Shown here: positions 53,660 through 63,700 of the stretch, in pieces | How positions within the stretch are numbered: the first letter of the stretch is position 1 | How the letters are laid out: the number at the start of each line of letters is the position of its first letter | NCBI RefSeq assembly: GCF_021295345.1 | Contig: NZ_JAIMJB010000005.1 | Location: 124,001 to 188,000 of the forward strand | Source: Motilimonas eburnea | GTDB lineage: Bacteria; Pseudomonadota; Gammaproteobacteria; Enterobacterales; CBDFNC01 | DNA length: 64,000 bases | Direction of reading: 5' to 3' | Made by a program: the position numbers and the translations under genes | The notes under the pieces: generated by a model | Seen by the model: the letters and a program-made list of their open reading frames with translations, nothing else | Told to the model about the DNA's origin: nothing | Databases searched by the model: none

Positions 53660-54160
53660 TTATGCATTGGCCACTTTCTGCATCCTGAGGATGCCTTCTT
53701 CGATTTCTTCATCATGATTGACCACAACAACCTTGAAATCACTCGTTACTTTAAGATTTCTAAATACATCGCTAGCAGCTAGTCGATTTCCTACTTTAGA
53801 AGCCATAATCATGAAATCTTCTATTGGCCATTCTCCATGATCCCATTCGTCTTCAATCCGCATCATTTTGTCTAAAATGTCCTTTTCATGAACCGACCAA
53901 ATATCGCTAAAGAATCTATCGTCCTGCTCCAACTCATCGATAATGTCGAAGTATTTCTCCCAGCCACCAACATCCCATCGTGCATCACCATCTGATGCAT
54001 CCAGAGACTCTATTGAGTTAAAGTGAAGTAAAACCTGCCCATATTCAGCATTCGTATCTATACACATGGCATAGAACGTATCATCATGACTTTGATTGGA
54101 GAATCTCTTTATCGATTCAAATACCCCTTGAAAAAGAGCTTCTTCATATTCTTCCCACAT
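53660..54160 (-). CDS. DUF4303 protein (possible orphan immunity protein)
   Basis: 166 residues from ATG 54160, with AAGGTG six bases upstream. Acidic, mixed alpha/beta, with YAMCIDTNAEYGQVLLHFNS and GGWEKYFDIIDELEQDD segments that match DUF4303. DUF4303 proteins occur near polymorphic toxins as predicted immunity proteins, but no toxin gene lies next to it in this window. Flanks are AT-rich. Confidence 0.7.
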   Translation of the reverse strand: MWEEYEEALFQGVFESIKRFSNQSHDDTFYAMCIDTNAEYGQVLLHFNSIESLDASDGDARWDVGGWEKYFDIIDELEQDDRFFSDIWSVHEKDILDKMMRIEDEWDHGEWPIEDFMIMASKVGNRLAASDVFRNLKVTSDFKVVVVNHDEEIEEGILRMQKVANA

Positions 54161-54333
54161 GAAAACACCTTTACTTTTAAACACGTTCTCCCTTCATACA
54201 TAACAGCGCTGTACTTTTAATAATTCAATATAGCAACCTAAGCATAAATTACTTTCTAACTTTTAATTTGCGATTATATATCAATAAACTAGCCAACATG
54301 AACAAAGCCAAGCTTTGACCTCTCAATAATGCC

Positions 54334-54372
54334 AAAAGCCAACCGAGCCCTAAAATTGGGTCTGGGTTGGCT
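54334..54372 (-). terminator. Intrinsic terminator after tautomerase gene
   Basis: On the minus strand AGCCAACC ... GGTTGGCT (8-bp stem, with further imperfect pairing in the arms) followed by TTTTGGC, 18 bp past the tautomerase stop. Likely ends the three-gene operon 55592-54391. Confidence 0.75.
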
Positions 54373-54390
54373 CGATTTTAGCTAAAATTT

Positions 54391-54597
54391 CTAACTACCC
54401 GCTTGCTGGCGCAGGGTGGTGACGGATTCATAGCCGACTCCCCAGTTATCGGTATCGACCTCTTCGATAAGCACAAAGGTAGTAGCGGGATCTTTATTGA
54501 GCACTTTTACCAGCAGCTCAGTGGTGCCAGCAATTAGCTGCTGCTTTTGCGCCGCACTCACGCCCTCTTTGGTCACTTTAATATTTACATATGGCAT
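54391..54597 (-). CDS. 4-oxalocrotonate tautomerase family protein
   Basis: 68 residues. Pro2 (PYVNIKVTKEG) is the family's catalytic base after Met removal, and the C-terminal segment VLIEEVDTDNWGVGYESV is typical. Small hexameric or trimeric tautomerase; may act on enol or ketonised aromatics. It is co-directional with, and 9 bp downstream of, the SnoaL-like gene. Confidence 0.88.
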   Translation of the reverse strand: MPYVNIKVTKEGVSAAQKQQLIAGTTELLVKVLNKDPATTFVLIEEVDTDNWGVGYESVTTLRQQAGS

Positions 54598-54606
54598 CGT
54601 CTTTCC

Positions 54607-54993
54607 TTACTGTTTAGCTGGACAAAATGGGTTATTGGCATACTGTTTGGAAACAATTTTCCATTGCCCTTGTTCACGTAAAAAGCCTAAAAAATCTAGG
54701 TACTGCTCGCCAAGCAGCGGGCAACTTAGCTTGGCAAAGGCTTGCTCACCACTAAGCTCAATTGACAAGATTTGATAGCTAAATGGATGGCCCAGTTCCT
54801 GCGGCACGGGGCGACTAGCGACCAACTCAAGCCACTGCACCTTACTGCGACGAATGCCCGGTGCAAATAGGGTGACATTGTCATCAAACAAGCTGTCTAG
54901 CAGCTCGGTATCTGCGCTATGTAAGCCCTTAAAATAGTTAGTAATCATGGCTTCGATGATGGCAGAATCAGAATAAGTGTCTGCCATCATCAA
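54607..54993 (-). CDS. SnoaL/NTF2-like protein (lumazine-binding-like)
   Basis: 128 residues of NTF2-like fold: a long helix pair (about 8-38, IIEAMITNYFKGLHSADTEL) then beta sheet (FAPGIRRSKVQWLEL, LLGEQYLDFLGFLREQGQWK). Such domains isomerise or bind hydrophobic ligands. Overlaps the GST start by 4 bp (ATGA), so it is translated with the GST. Confidence 0.8.
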   Translation of the reverse strand: MMMADTYSDSAIIEAMITNYFKGLHSADTELLDSLFDDNVTLFAPGIRRSKVQWLELVASRPVPQELGHPFSYQILSIELSGEQAFAKLSCPLLGEQYLDFLGFLREQGQWKIVSKQYANNPFCPAKQ

Positions 54994-55592
54994 GCAGCCT
55001 CTTGTTCAGCTGCAAGGGCAGCGATATAACTGCTGCGTTGACGCACTTGCTGCAAGAGCGCTTGGGTTTTTGGCCCAATTTGAATGTCTACATTGAAATA
55101 TTGGCCCCACGTTTCATACACGCTTAGCAGTATGTCCGCTGGCGTCAGGCACTCGCCAGCAAGGTAAGGTTGATGTTGTAAGTTGCGCTCAACCAGAGCC
55201 CATAGCTTATTGATCCCCTCCGCTGCGGCCTGCAGAGCCGTGCTTTGCGCTTCGCCTTCGGGTAAGGCTGCGGCTAGAAAAAACAACTTGCTGTACGCCG
55301 GATGCACGGTCGCATTGGCAAATAATAACTGCTCAATGGCGGCTTGCTTGGCAGTGGCATCTTGCGGTAATAAGTCGCTGGGATGGTTTTGCAGTAGATG
55401 CAAAATAATCGCCGCGCCTTCGGTGATCACCTGATCGTCATGACCCAGTGCGGGCACGGCGCCAACGGGGTTGATCGCTTGAAAATCAGTAACATGGCTG
55501 CGATTGATTAAGGTAAAAGGCTGGTTTAGCTCGCGCAAAATAACCTGAGTAGCCAGAGAACAAGCGCCGGGTGAAAAATAGAGTGTGTACAT
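54990..55592 (-). CDS. Glutathione S-transferase
   Basis: 200 residues: N-terminal thioredoxin-like half (YFSPGACSLATQVIL, NPVGAVPALGHDDQVITEGAAI with Glu-Gly-Ala) and helical C-terminal half. Similar to beta-class bacterial GSTs. First gene of an operon with a SnoaL-like and a tautomerase gene. Divergent from a LysR regulator 113 bp away, which is the probable controller. Confidence 0.92.
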   Translation of the reverse strand: MYTLYFSPGACSLATQVILRELNQPFTLINRSHVTDFQAINPVGAVPALGHDDQVITEGAAIILHLLQNHPSDLLPQDATAKQAAIEQLLFANATVHPAYSKLFFLAAALPEGEAQSTALQAAAEGINKLWALVERNLQHQPYLAGECLTPADILLSVYETWGQYFNVDIQIGPKTQALLQQVRQRSSYIAALAAEQEAA

Positions 55593-55636
55593 GGTTAACC
55601 TCTGTTTTGCTGTGTGATTGATTTAAATACACTATA

Positions 55637-55648
55637 AATGGCGCCATT
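55637..55648. promoter_or_regulatory. Palindrome between GST operon and LysR gene
   Basis: AATGGCGCCATT is a perfect 12-bp palindrome between the divergent genes, with ACT/AGT extensions outside it. Likely regulator site. LysR binding is an inference. Confidence 0.5.
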
Positions 55649-55704
55649 GAAGTGATATATAGCTACAGTGAGTCAAGTCTTATTCCCAAATGGAAACAAT
55701 CAAC

Positions 55705-56604
55705 ATGGATAAGTTAAAAGCGATGCAGCTTTATGTTCGCGTGGTTGAACTGGGCAGTTTTTCCCGCGTGGCCGAGCAATGTGGCAGTAGTAAATCAATG
55801 ATTAGCAAGCAAATTAGCCAGCTTGAACAAAGCCTAGGGGTACGCTTGTTACAACGTTCGACACGCCGCTTACAAATGACTGAATTGGGTGAAGAATACC
55901 TTGAGCGCTGTCGCGAGATTTTAAAACGCCTTGAAGACACCGAAGTGCAACTGCAAGCCTCGCAACACTCTGCTAAGGGGCGATTGCGCATTAACGTGCC
56001 GATGGCGCTTGGCTCCACCGTGCTCGCACCCGCCTTGGCGGCGTTTATGCGACAATATCCAGAAATAGAATTAGACATAGAGCTCAGCGATATGGCGCAG
56101 GATTTACTTGAGCATAATTTTGACCTTGGCTTGAGAGTAGCCAGCCGCGAGTTTGACTCTGCCTATGTCGGCAAAAAAATTACCGAGTTCAGTTACAGTA
56201 TTTGCGCAGCCCCAACTTATTTAGCCGCTCATCCCGATATCCAGACGCCACAAGATTTGCAGCAACATCCTTGTTTTGAATACAGTTATTTTCGCCATAA
56301 ACACCTCTGGCCGGTAGGCGATGCCCCCATTCCTATCGCCGGCCCTCTAAAAGCCAACAGCTCGGTATTTTTGTTGGAAATGGTCAAGCAAGGGCTAGGG
56401 ATCGGCTATATCCCTAGGTTTATTTGTTACCCCGCCCTGCAAGCAGGTGAGGTGGTCGAAATCCTCAATGATGCCAGCAAACCCTCCATGACCCTATTCG
56501 CCCTCTACCCTGTGCGCCAATACACACCACCTAAGGTCAAGTATTTCATAGCGTTTTTGGAGAATTGGTTTGAAGAGCATCCGTATAGGGACTCGGCGCT
56601 TTAA
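55705..56604 (+). CDS. LysR-family regulator of the GST operon
   Basis: 299 residues from MDKLKAMQLYVRVVELGSFS at 55705 (an ATG at 55690 is possible). Helix-turn-helix (about 15-65, SRVAEQCGSSKSMISKQISQ) and effector domain. AaeR/DsdC-like subgroup. Divergent from the GST/SnoaL/tautomerase operon. Confidence 0.9.
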   Translation: MDKLKAMQLYVRVVELGSFSRVAEQCGSSKSMISKQISQLEQSLGVRLLQRSTRRLQMTELGEEYLERCREILKRLEDTEVQLQASQHSAKGRLRINVPMALGSTVLAPALAAFMRQYPEIELDIELSDMAQDLLEHNFDLGLRVASREFDSAYVGKKITEFSYSICAAPTYLAAHPDIQTPQDLQQHPCFEYSYFRHKHLWPVGDAPIPIAGPLKANSSVFLLEMVKQGLGIGYIPRFICYPALQAGEVVEILNDASKPSMTLFALYPVRQYTPPKVKYFIAFLENWFEEHPYRDSAL

Positions 56605-56659
56605 GTGGCAGAGAAAGAAAGTCAGAGCGCTTCGCTGCAACTCAATTGTAAGGTGATCT

Positions 56660-57031
56660 TTATTCCAACATAAAATCGCCGCATGCGGTGCCTTGATGGT
56701 ATTGCATTTGCCAACGATCACCGACTAACACCCATATCGAAGAACGCTTGGCAAAATGGCTTTGATTGCCAAGCACATCAACCCAAACCGTTTGATACAG
56801 CAACATCTGCACCGAAGGCGCTAAAGCAATGCATTGAAAACCTTGAGAATGCACATAACCATCAGATCGCCGCTCCGCCGCCATCATTGCAATGATACTC
56901 TGGTAATCATAACTGGTTCCCGACTCCCCTACTTCTTTAAAATCAGGGTGGAGCAAACGTTCAATTTCAGCCTTATTTTGTCGCGTGTCGTATTGGTGTA
57001 AGGCAATTTCTTGTTCGATTAAAGTTCTCAT
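56660..57031 (-). CDS. DUF4440 NTF2-like protein
   Basis: 123 residues of NTF2/DUF4440 type: EIERLLHPDFKEVGESGTSY and RRSSIWVLVGDRWQMQYHQG-like ends (the visible segment is RSSIWVLVGDRWQMQYHQGT). Binding or enzymatic pocket likely; function unknown. Monocistronic, convergent with the LysR gene. Confidence 0.8.
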   Translation of the reverse strand: MRTLIEQEIALHQYDTRQNKAEIERLLHPDFKEVGESGTSYDYQSIIAMMAAERRSDGYVHSQGFQCIALAPSVQMLLYQTVWVDVLGNQSHFAKRSSIWVLVGDRWQMQYHQGTACGDFMLE

Positions 57032-57325
57032 TTTTCAATGCTTGTCCTATCCAAATAGCACATATCCTCGGGTTACCCTCGGGCTAATGCCCTTGGGTTA
57101 GTCTGCCACCAACATCTTGGTTTGAGTGGAACATCATCTACCACGGTGATCGCACATTCATAGCGAATTTGAGGCATCCGATGATTTAATATACCCACTC
57201 TGCCGTGTTTATCACGCTTGAAATCCCGTATAAAATGGCCGCATGCCACTACGTGGACTACCAAATAACTTGTACTAATTTAAACGCCTTGCAGTAATAA
57301 CCGAAAAATATCTAGCGCTATAAAT
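57032..57325. other. No convincing gene
   Basis: About 290 bp between the DUF4440 gene and the terminator near 57326. A 63-residue minus-strand ORF at 57073-57264 is open but begins with TTG, lacks a ribosome site and matches no family known to me; it is not annotated. Confidence 0.5.
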
Positions 57326-57357
57326 AAAAACGTTGAGCAAATTTACTCAACGTTTTT
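57326..57357 (-). terminator. Bidirectional-looking terminator after lipoprotein gene
   Basis: Perfect 12-bp stem AAAAACGTTGAG / CTCAACGTTTTT with an 8-base loop; T-runs on both strands. On the minus strand it ends the operon of the giant repeat protein and its lipoprotein. Confidence 0.9.
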
Positions 57358-57380
57358 AATCGGCTTTGTTTGTCTTAAGG

Positions 57381-57707
57381 CTATACCGCTTTGGTGTAGC
57401 TCATGCTCCCCGCCGTGACGCAAATCTGCTTAGAACCATCCACTGTGTATCTCAAACTGATTTGGGTCTCTGCTTCCAAAGGCTCAACTTCATCGTTTTT
57501 AGTGACGGTAAAGCAATCTCCTACACGCTTAATTTGTACCTCAGGTACTGGCTCAGCCGTCGGCAGCGGGGTTGGCTCTGCCGTCGGTTCTGATGTTGGC
57601 GGCACTGAAGGCTCAGGGGTTGGAGCCGTTGAGCTACCGCCAGAGCCCCGACAAGCCCCCAGCAACAAAACCAAGGCACCAATGAATATGAGTTTAAAGT
57701 TAATCAT
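57381..57707 (-). CDS. Small lipoprotein with Pro-Thr linker
   Basis: 108 residues. Lipoprotein signal (lipobox LLGAC at about 16-19), Ser/Gly spacer, then a Pro/Thr/Glu linker (about 28-55, e.g. PTPEPSVPPTSEPTAEPTPL) and a short C-terminal domain with two Cys (DCFTVTKNDEVEPLEAET and QICVTAG). The linker matches the Pro-Thr linker of the giant protein whose gene ends 10 bp upstream. AAGGAA site before the ATG. Likely an accessory lipoprotein of the same surface structure. Confidence 0.78.
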   Translation of the reverse strand: MINFKLIFIGALVLLLGACRGSGGSSTAPTPEPSVPPTSEPTAEPTPLPTAEPVPEVQIKRVGDCFTVTKNDEVEPLEAETQISLRYTVDGSKQICVTAGSMSYTKAV

Positions 57708-57717
57708 ATATTATTCC

Positions 57718-60700
57718 TTAAAATATCAACTTCTGATTGATGTCTGTGGTTATGGTAATCACGAGTTCGCCTTGCTCAGATGCCACCGCGACCTTAGCAC
57801 CTGCTTGATAGTACAAGTCGGTGATAGGCTCTGCTTCTTCTATAACGGTATCCGAGTCTAATAGCTGGAAGAGTACGCGCACGCTGTTGTCTGACGCAAC
57901 CTCGATTTTGACGCGAGTGGTACTGTTTTCAGGCAGTTCTCTTTGCTCACCGTTAAAGGTAAAGCTGCCTGATACAGAATTTTGCTTCGAGGTAATGATG
58001 ACCTCACCATTGGCTGCAACGTCTAAGCTCCCCCCTGCTTGCTTCACCTCAACTTGACTTTGCTCTTCTCCTGAGCCAATGGTCACCCGGCTTTGACCTG
58101 TCACATCTACTGTCGCCGTGATTGGCAGTCCATTAGGCAGCTGAGATTGCAACTCGGTGTTACCTTGCTTGGAAATAGCAAGCTGACTGTTTGCCAAAGC
58201 AACATTCAGCTTACTCACTTCACCCTCAGGGCTTGCCACCTGAACTTTCGCTTCGCCACTACTTAGTGAACTTGTGATCACCGTTTGTTTTGTTTCGCCC
58301 TCCACTTCTGACTCGGCTTTGGTGGTGGTTGATAGGGTGCCATCTGCCAGCATTTTGGCCTGAGTATCTATGATCTCAGATTTAAAGCTGGTCGTTTGAC
58401 CGTTAGCCGAAACTTCACCTCCGACCTCACCGGTATTTGTAATACTCGAACTTAATGAGTTGGTTTCACCCTGATTATTGGTCACCACAACCTCAAGGCT
58501 GACTTTATCTTGCTCAACAATTCGAACAGGGATGAGTGACGCGTCAGTACTGATTTCAGCAGCAACACCGTTGCCGTTCTGATTATCAGTGGCTGGCACC
58601 GTAATAACCCTCTCCGTTTCATCGGAATCTACTGAAGCGTTATTGTCGACAAAAAAGTCATCAACGGGCTCAATGGTTGGCTCTGGTTCTGCCGTTGGCT
58701 CTGGCGTCGGGGCTAGTGTCGGCTCTGACGTCGGTGCTAACGTTGGCTCTGACGTTGGTGCTACCGTTGGCTCTGACGTTGGTGCTACCGTTGGCTCTGA
58801 CGTCGGTGCTAACGTTGGCTCTGACGTTGGTGCTACCGTTGGCTCTGACGTCGGTGCTAACGTTGGTTCTGGCGTTGGCTCTGGAGTCGGTGCTAACGTT
58901 GGATCTGGCGTTGGAACAGGCGTCGGCGGCGTGATCACCGGAGTCGGACTTGGTGTTGGCGTTGGCGTTGGCACAATATAGCTAACCGTTGCCACATTAA
59001 CCGTTACTGATGTGTTTTCAACCACATCTTGCGCATTAACAACAAAGTTATTAGCGCCAGAGTTGAGTGGCACGGAATCAAAGCTCCAAGCATTTGCCGT
59101 TACGTTAGCAGAAGCAAGGGCCGTGCTGGAATCAGCGACACCATTGTTATCAGTATCAGCGTAAAGCTTCACTGTTACCCCATTTTCCGTGTGAGTGCCT
59201 GCAATACTGGTCGTGCCGCTTGAAACCGTCACATCGGTCACCGGAGTTGTCACAACAGGCGATTCAGGTGCGGTGGAGTCTTCGGTAATGGTCGCCACAT
59301 TGATCTGCGCTGATTCTTGTGCATTACCAAAGTCAGCAATCACCACGTAGTTAAACACGGTGTCATCCGTTAATGTGGCATCAATGGACCAAACTCCAGA
59401 GGCCACAACAGACGTTGCCACCGCTGCGCCGCCATCAGCAACGCCGTCATTGTTAGCATCTTCAAATAGGGATATCGTGACACCATCTGTGGTATAGGTC
59501 CCCTCTATCGTTTGCGTCGTTGCATTAACCATGACGGCTGATGCTGGGCTGGATACTTTAGGTGCGACCTTAGACACTGTGATGGTATTGCCCGTTGTAT
59601 CACTGGTATCACCCGCGGTTTTATTGCTGATAAAGTCGTCTGCTGCTGATAGGTTATACGTTTGAGCATCTGACGCCATGGTTCCCGTTTTATCCAGCAG
59701 AGCATCCACCGCGGTTTTATCTGAATCTGATAAGATCACGGTAAACTGAGTCGCTGAATCCAGCTCAACATCTGCGCTATCGGTTAACGTATAGCTAGCA
59801 CCGTCGCCTCCTAAGCCAACAAAGGTCAACGTCGACACATCAACATCGTTATCGGCACCGGATTGAGTTTCGAAGTTAGTTCCTGTAACGACTAAACTGC
59901 CGGATTTAGCATCGTAGGTTGCCGAGGTTACCGTAGGCACTGGGATGTTGATCGCTGTAGTGGTATTGCCTGTAATATCAGAAATATCCGCACTACTGGC
60001 CGCCCCCGTCATCCAGTTATCTGCGGCAGCAATATTGTAACTTGTACCGCCATCAGAGCTAGCACCATTAATGTTTAGCAAAGCATTAACATTGGTTAGA
60101 TCTGCTCCCGATAGGGTGAAGCTAAAGCTGGTCTCAGAAGTAATCTCCACATCTGTAGCGCTGGTTAGGGTGTAAGTCGCACCTCCCTCACCGGTAAAGG
60201 TAAGTCTAGATAAATCAATATCGTTATTGGCACCCGGTTTAGACACAAAATTTGCGCCCGTCACCGTCACCGTCCCAGTGGCCGCATCATAAGTAATAGA
60301 CGTAATCGTCGGATTCACCACATCACTGACGGTCACCGCAGTGGTCACGTCACTTATGTCTGTTGCTGCTAACACACTTGGCATCCAATTATCCGCTGCC
60401 GCTAAATTGTATGCTGTTGCGTCATCTGCACTCAGACCATTTTTATTCAGTAAGCCGTTAACGTGGACTTTATCCGCTTCACCTAACACCAAGGTGAATT
60501 GAGTCGCGGAGCTGATTTCAATGTCGTTTGTGTTGGCAAGCGAGTAAGTTGACCCGCCCTCTCCTGTTAACGTCAAGAGAGATACATCAAGGTCATTATC
60601 AGTCCCAGCTATTTTTCTGAAATGAGTACCTGTTACCTGCAAGGTACCGGTAGCGTAATTGTACGCAGCAGAGGTAATGATCGGAACAGTAACGTTGCTG

Positions 60701-63700
60701 ACGGTCACCGCGTTTCCTGTTGCGTCTTGAATATCGGCCGAAGGCGCAGCGCCCACCGCCCAGTTGTCTGCTGCCGCTAGATTATAAGTTGTCCCTGAAT
60801 CTGAGCTTGTACCCACTTTATTGAATAAACCATCCACGTTTAGCTTGTCAGCAGCATTAAGTGTCAAGGTGAAACTGGTATCAGAAGTCACTTCAACATT
60901 CGTACTGGTTAATGTGTAAACGTCATTATTGTCGCCAGTTACCGACAACTGACTCACATCAATGTCATCCCCGCTGGCACGCACCAACTCAGTTCCCGTC
61001 ACAACCAGCACCCCTGTCGTCGCATCGTAAGTAGCAGAAGTAATAGTTGGCGACGCTACATTGCTGACTGACACACCGTTTAAGGTTAAGTCCGCAATAT
61101 CCGACGAATCTGCTGCCCCACTCAACCAGTTATCGGCCAGTGCCAGGTTATAAGTTGTACCTGAATCGGCAGAGGTACCGTTTTTATTGAGCAAGCCATT
61201 GACGATCAATTTGTCAGCGGCATTAAGAGTCACACTGAAACTGGTTGCATCGGTCACCTCAACACTGTTTGAAGTCAGGGAATAAGTGCTGCCACCTTCA
61301 CCCGTTAAGGTTAGCTTGCTAACATCAACGTCATTACTTGCGCCAAGCTGTTTGCTAAAGTTGGCACCTGTGACCGCTAATACCCCTGTGCTTGCATCAA
61401 ACGTGGCAGAGGTTACTGTGGGCATGGCTACATTGCTGACATTAATGGTTGCCGCTCCATCCAAAATATCAAGACTACTCGCTGCGCCCGCCATCCAGTC
61501 TTCTGCAGCAGCAAGATTGTAGGCTTGACCACTGTCAGATGTAGCGCCGTTTTTATCCAGCAAGCCATTTACATTTAGCTTATCTTCTGCGCTTAACGTG
61601 ATGGTAAATTCAGTGTCTGACGTGACGTCTATATTAGTTGCATTGGTTAACGTATAAGTTCCCCCACCGTCGCCGGTAAAGGTAAATGCATTAACGACAA
61701 CGTCATTATTGGCGCCTGAAACACTGCTAAACCCGCTCCCTGTTACCACTAAATCACCCGTGCTGGCATCGTAGGAGGCGGAGGTGATGGCCGGATTGGT
61801 ATAATTACTAACTGTGATACCGTTACCTGTCGCATCCTCTGTATCCCCAACAGTCACATTAGCGATAAAGTCATCAGCAGCGGCTAGATTAAAGGTGGTC
61901 CCATTTTGAGCGCTCGTACCGTCTTTGTTTAACAATGCCGCCACTAACAGGCGATCAACTGTATTTAACGTCACGCTAAAGGAAGTGGCATTGGTGATTT
62001 CTACATCACCTGTGGTTAGCGTATAGGTTGCCCCGCCTTCGCCAGTTAAGGTGAGCTTATTAACCGCCACGTCATTGGATGCACCTGATTTCGCTTCAAA
62101 GCCACTGCCTGTGACCGTTAATACGCCCGTTGAGAAATCATAAGTCGCCGAGGTAATAATCGGCACAGGAACATTACTGACCGTAATGCCGTTACCGCTT
62201 GCATCGACAACATTAGCAGACGCAGCCGCTCCAGCCATCCAATCTTCTGCTGCATTTAAATTATAAGTCACCGCATCTGAAGATTGAGTGCCATTAGTAT
62301 CCAATAAGGCATTGATCGCCGCTTTATCGGCACTGTTTAACGTGACACTAAAGCTGGTTCCACTGGTAATTTCGACATTGGTTGTGGTCAAGGTGCGTGT
62401 GCCACTGCCCAGCCCAGTGACTGTTAACTTGGTCAAATCGACATCATTGGTCGCACCCGGCTTTTTAACCATGTTGCTGCCGGTCACCGCTAACACACCG
62501 GAAACATAATCATAGGTGGCCGAGGTGATGGTTGGAAGTGTGGTACCACTGGTCGTGACGCCGTTGCCTGTGGTGTCGGCAATAGTCGCATTGCTTGCTG
62601 CACCGGCCTGCCAATCTTCGGCACCGGCAAGATTGTAGGTGGTATTATCACCCGAAGTGGTCCCGTCTTTATTCAACAAACCATTGACATTCAGCCTGTC
62701 AAAAGCATTTAACGTAACGGTAAATTGGGTTTCTGAATCGATTTCAACATTGGTCGAGGTTAAGGTGTAGCTATTACCGCCTTCCCCATCCAACCTTAAT
62801 TTCGTGACATCAATGTCATTGGCCGCACCAAACTTATTTGCAAAGCCAGTGCCTGTTACGACCAAGGTGCCGGTCGAGGCATTGTAGGTAGCCAAGGCAA
62901 TACTCGGCACCTGAACATTGCTGACGGTAATTCCGGTGGTGGCATCAGCAATATTCGTGGCTGGGTCCACGGCGGCCATATAGTCCTCAGCGGCATTGAG
63001 GTTATAGTTAGTCGCGCCATCATCGGCCTGAGTACCGTCTTTATTCAGTAAGCCATTTACCGCCAACTTATCGGCCGCATTTAACGTGACACTAAAACTG
63101 GTGGCGTCTGTGATGTCAACGCTACCTGAGGTCAAGGTGTACCCATTGCCGCCTTCCCCCGTTAAGGTCAATTTAGTCACATCAATATCGTTATTCGCGC
63201 CGACTTTATTAACAAAGTTGGTGCCGGTTACTGTTAGCGCCCCTGCTCCGGCATTGTACGCAACACTTGTAACAGTGGGCGCCGTTACATTGCTGGTGTT
63301 GATAGTGGCTGCTGCGTCTGCGATATTTTGATTGGCCGCCCCGCCAGCCATCCAGTTATCGGCAGCGGCTAAGTTATAGGACTGCCCACTGGCTGCATTT
63401 CCGCCATTCTTGTTTAAAATACCATTAACGTGGTATTTGTCGGTTGCACTTAAGTTAAAGGTAAAGGTCGTCGCATTAGCCACATCAACATTGGGCGTGT
63501 CCGTTAAGGTATAAGTATCACCGCCATCGCCGGTAAAGGTAAAAGTATTGGCAACAACATCGTTACCTGCACCGCTAATGGTACTAAAGCCAGTGCCCGT
63601 TACGACTAAAGCCCCCGTACTGGCATCATAGGTCGATGAAGTAATTGTTGGATTGGCGTAATTACTAACGGTAATGCCATTGGTAGCAATGGCTGTATCT

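Noticed and set aside
57073-57264. 63-residue minus-strand ORF
   Set aside because: TTG start, no ribosome site, no match to a known family; possible relic but not supported.
58589-58981. Plus-strand ORFs rich in [14 protein letters not shown] opposite the Pro-Thr linker
   Set aside because: Mirror of the 24-bp coding repeat in the giant gene; no start signal.
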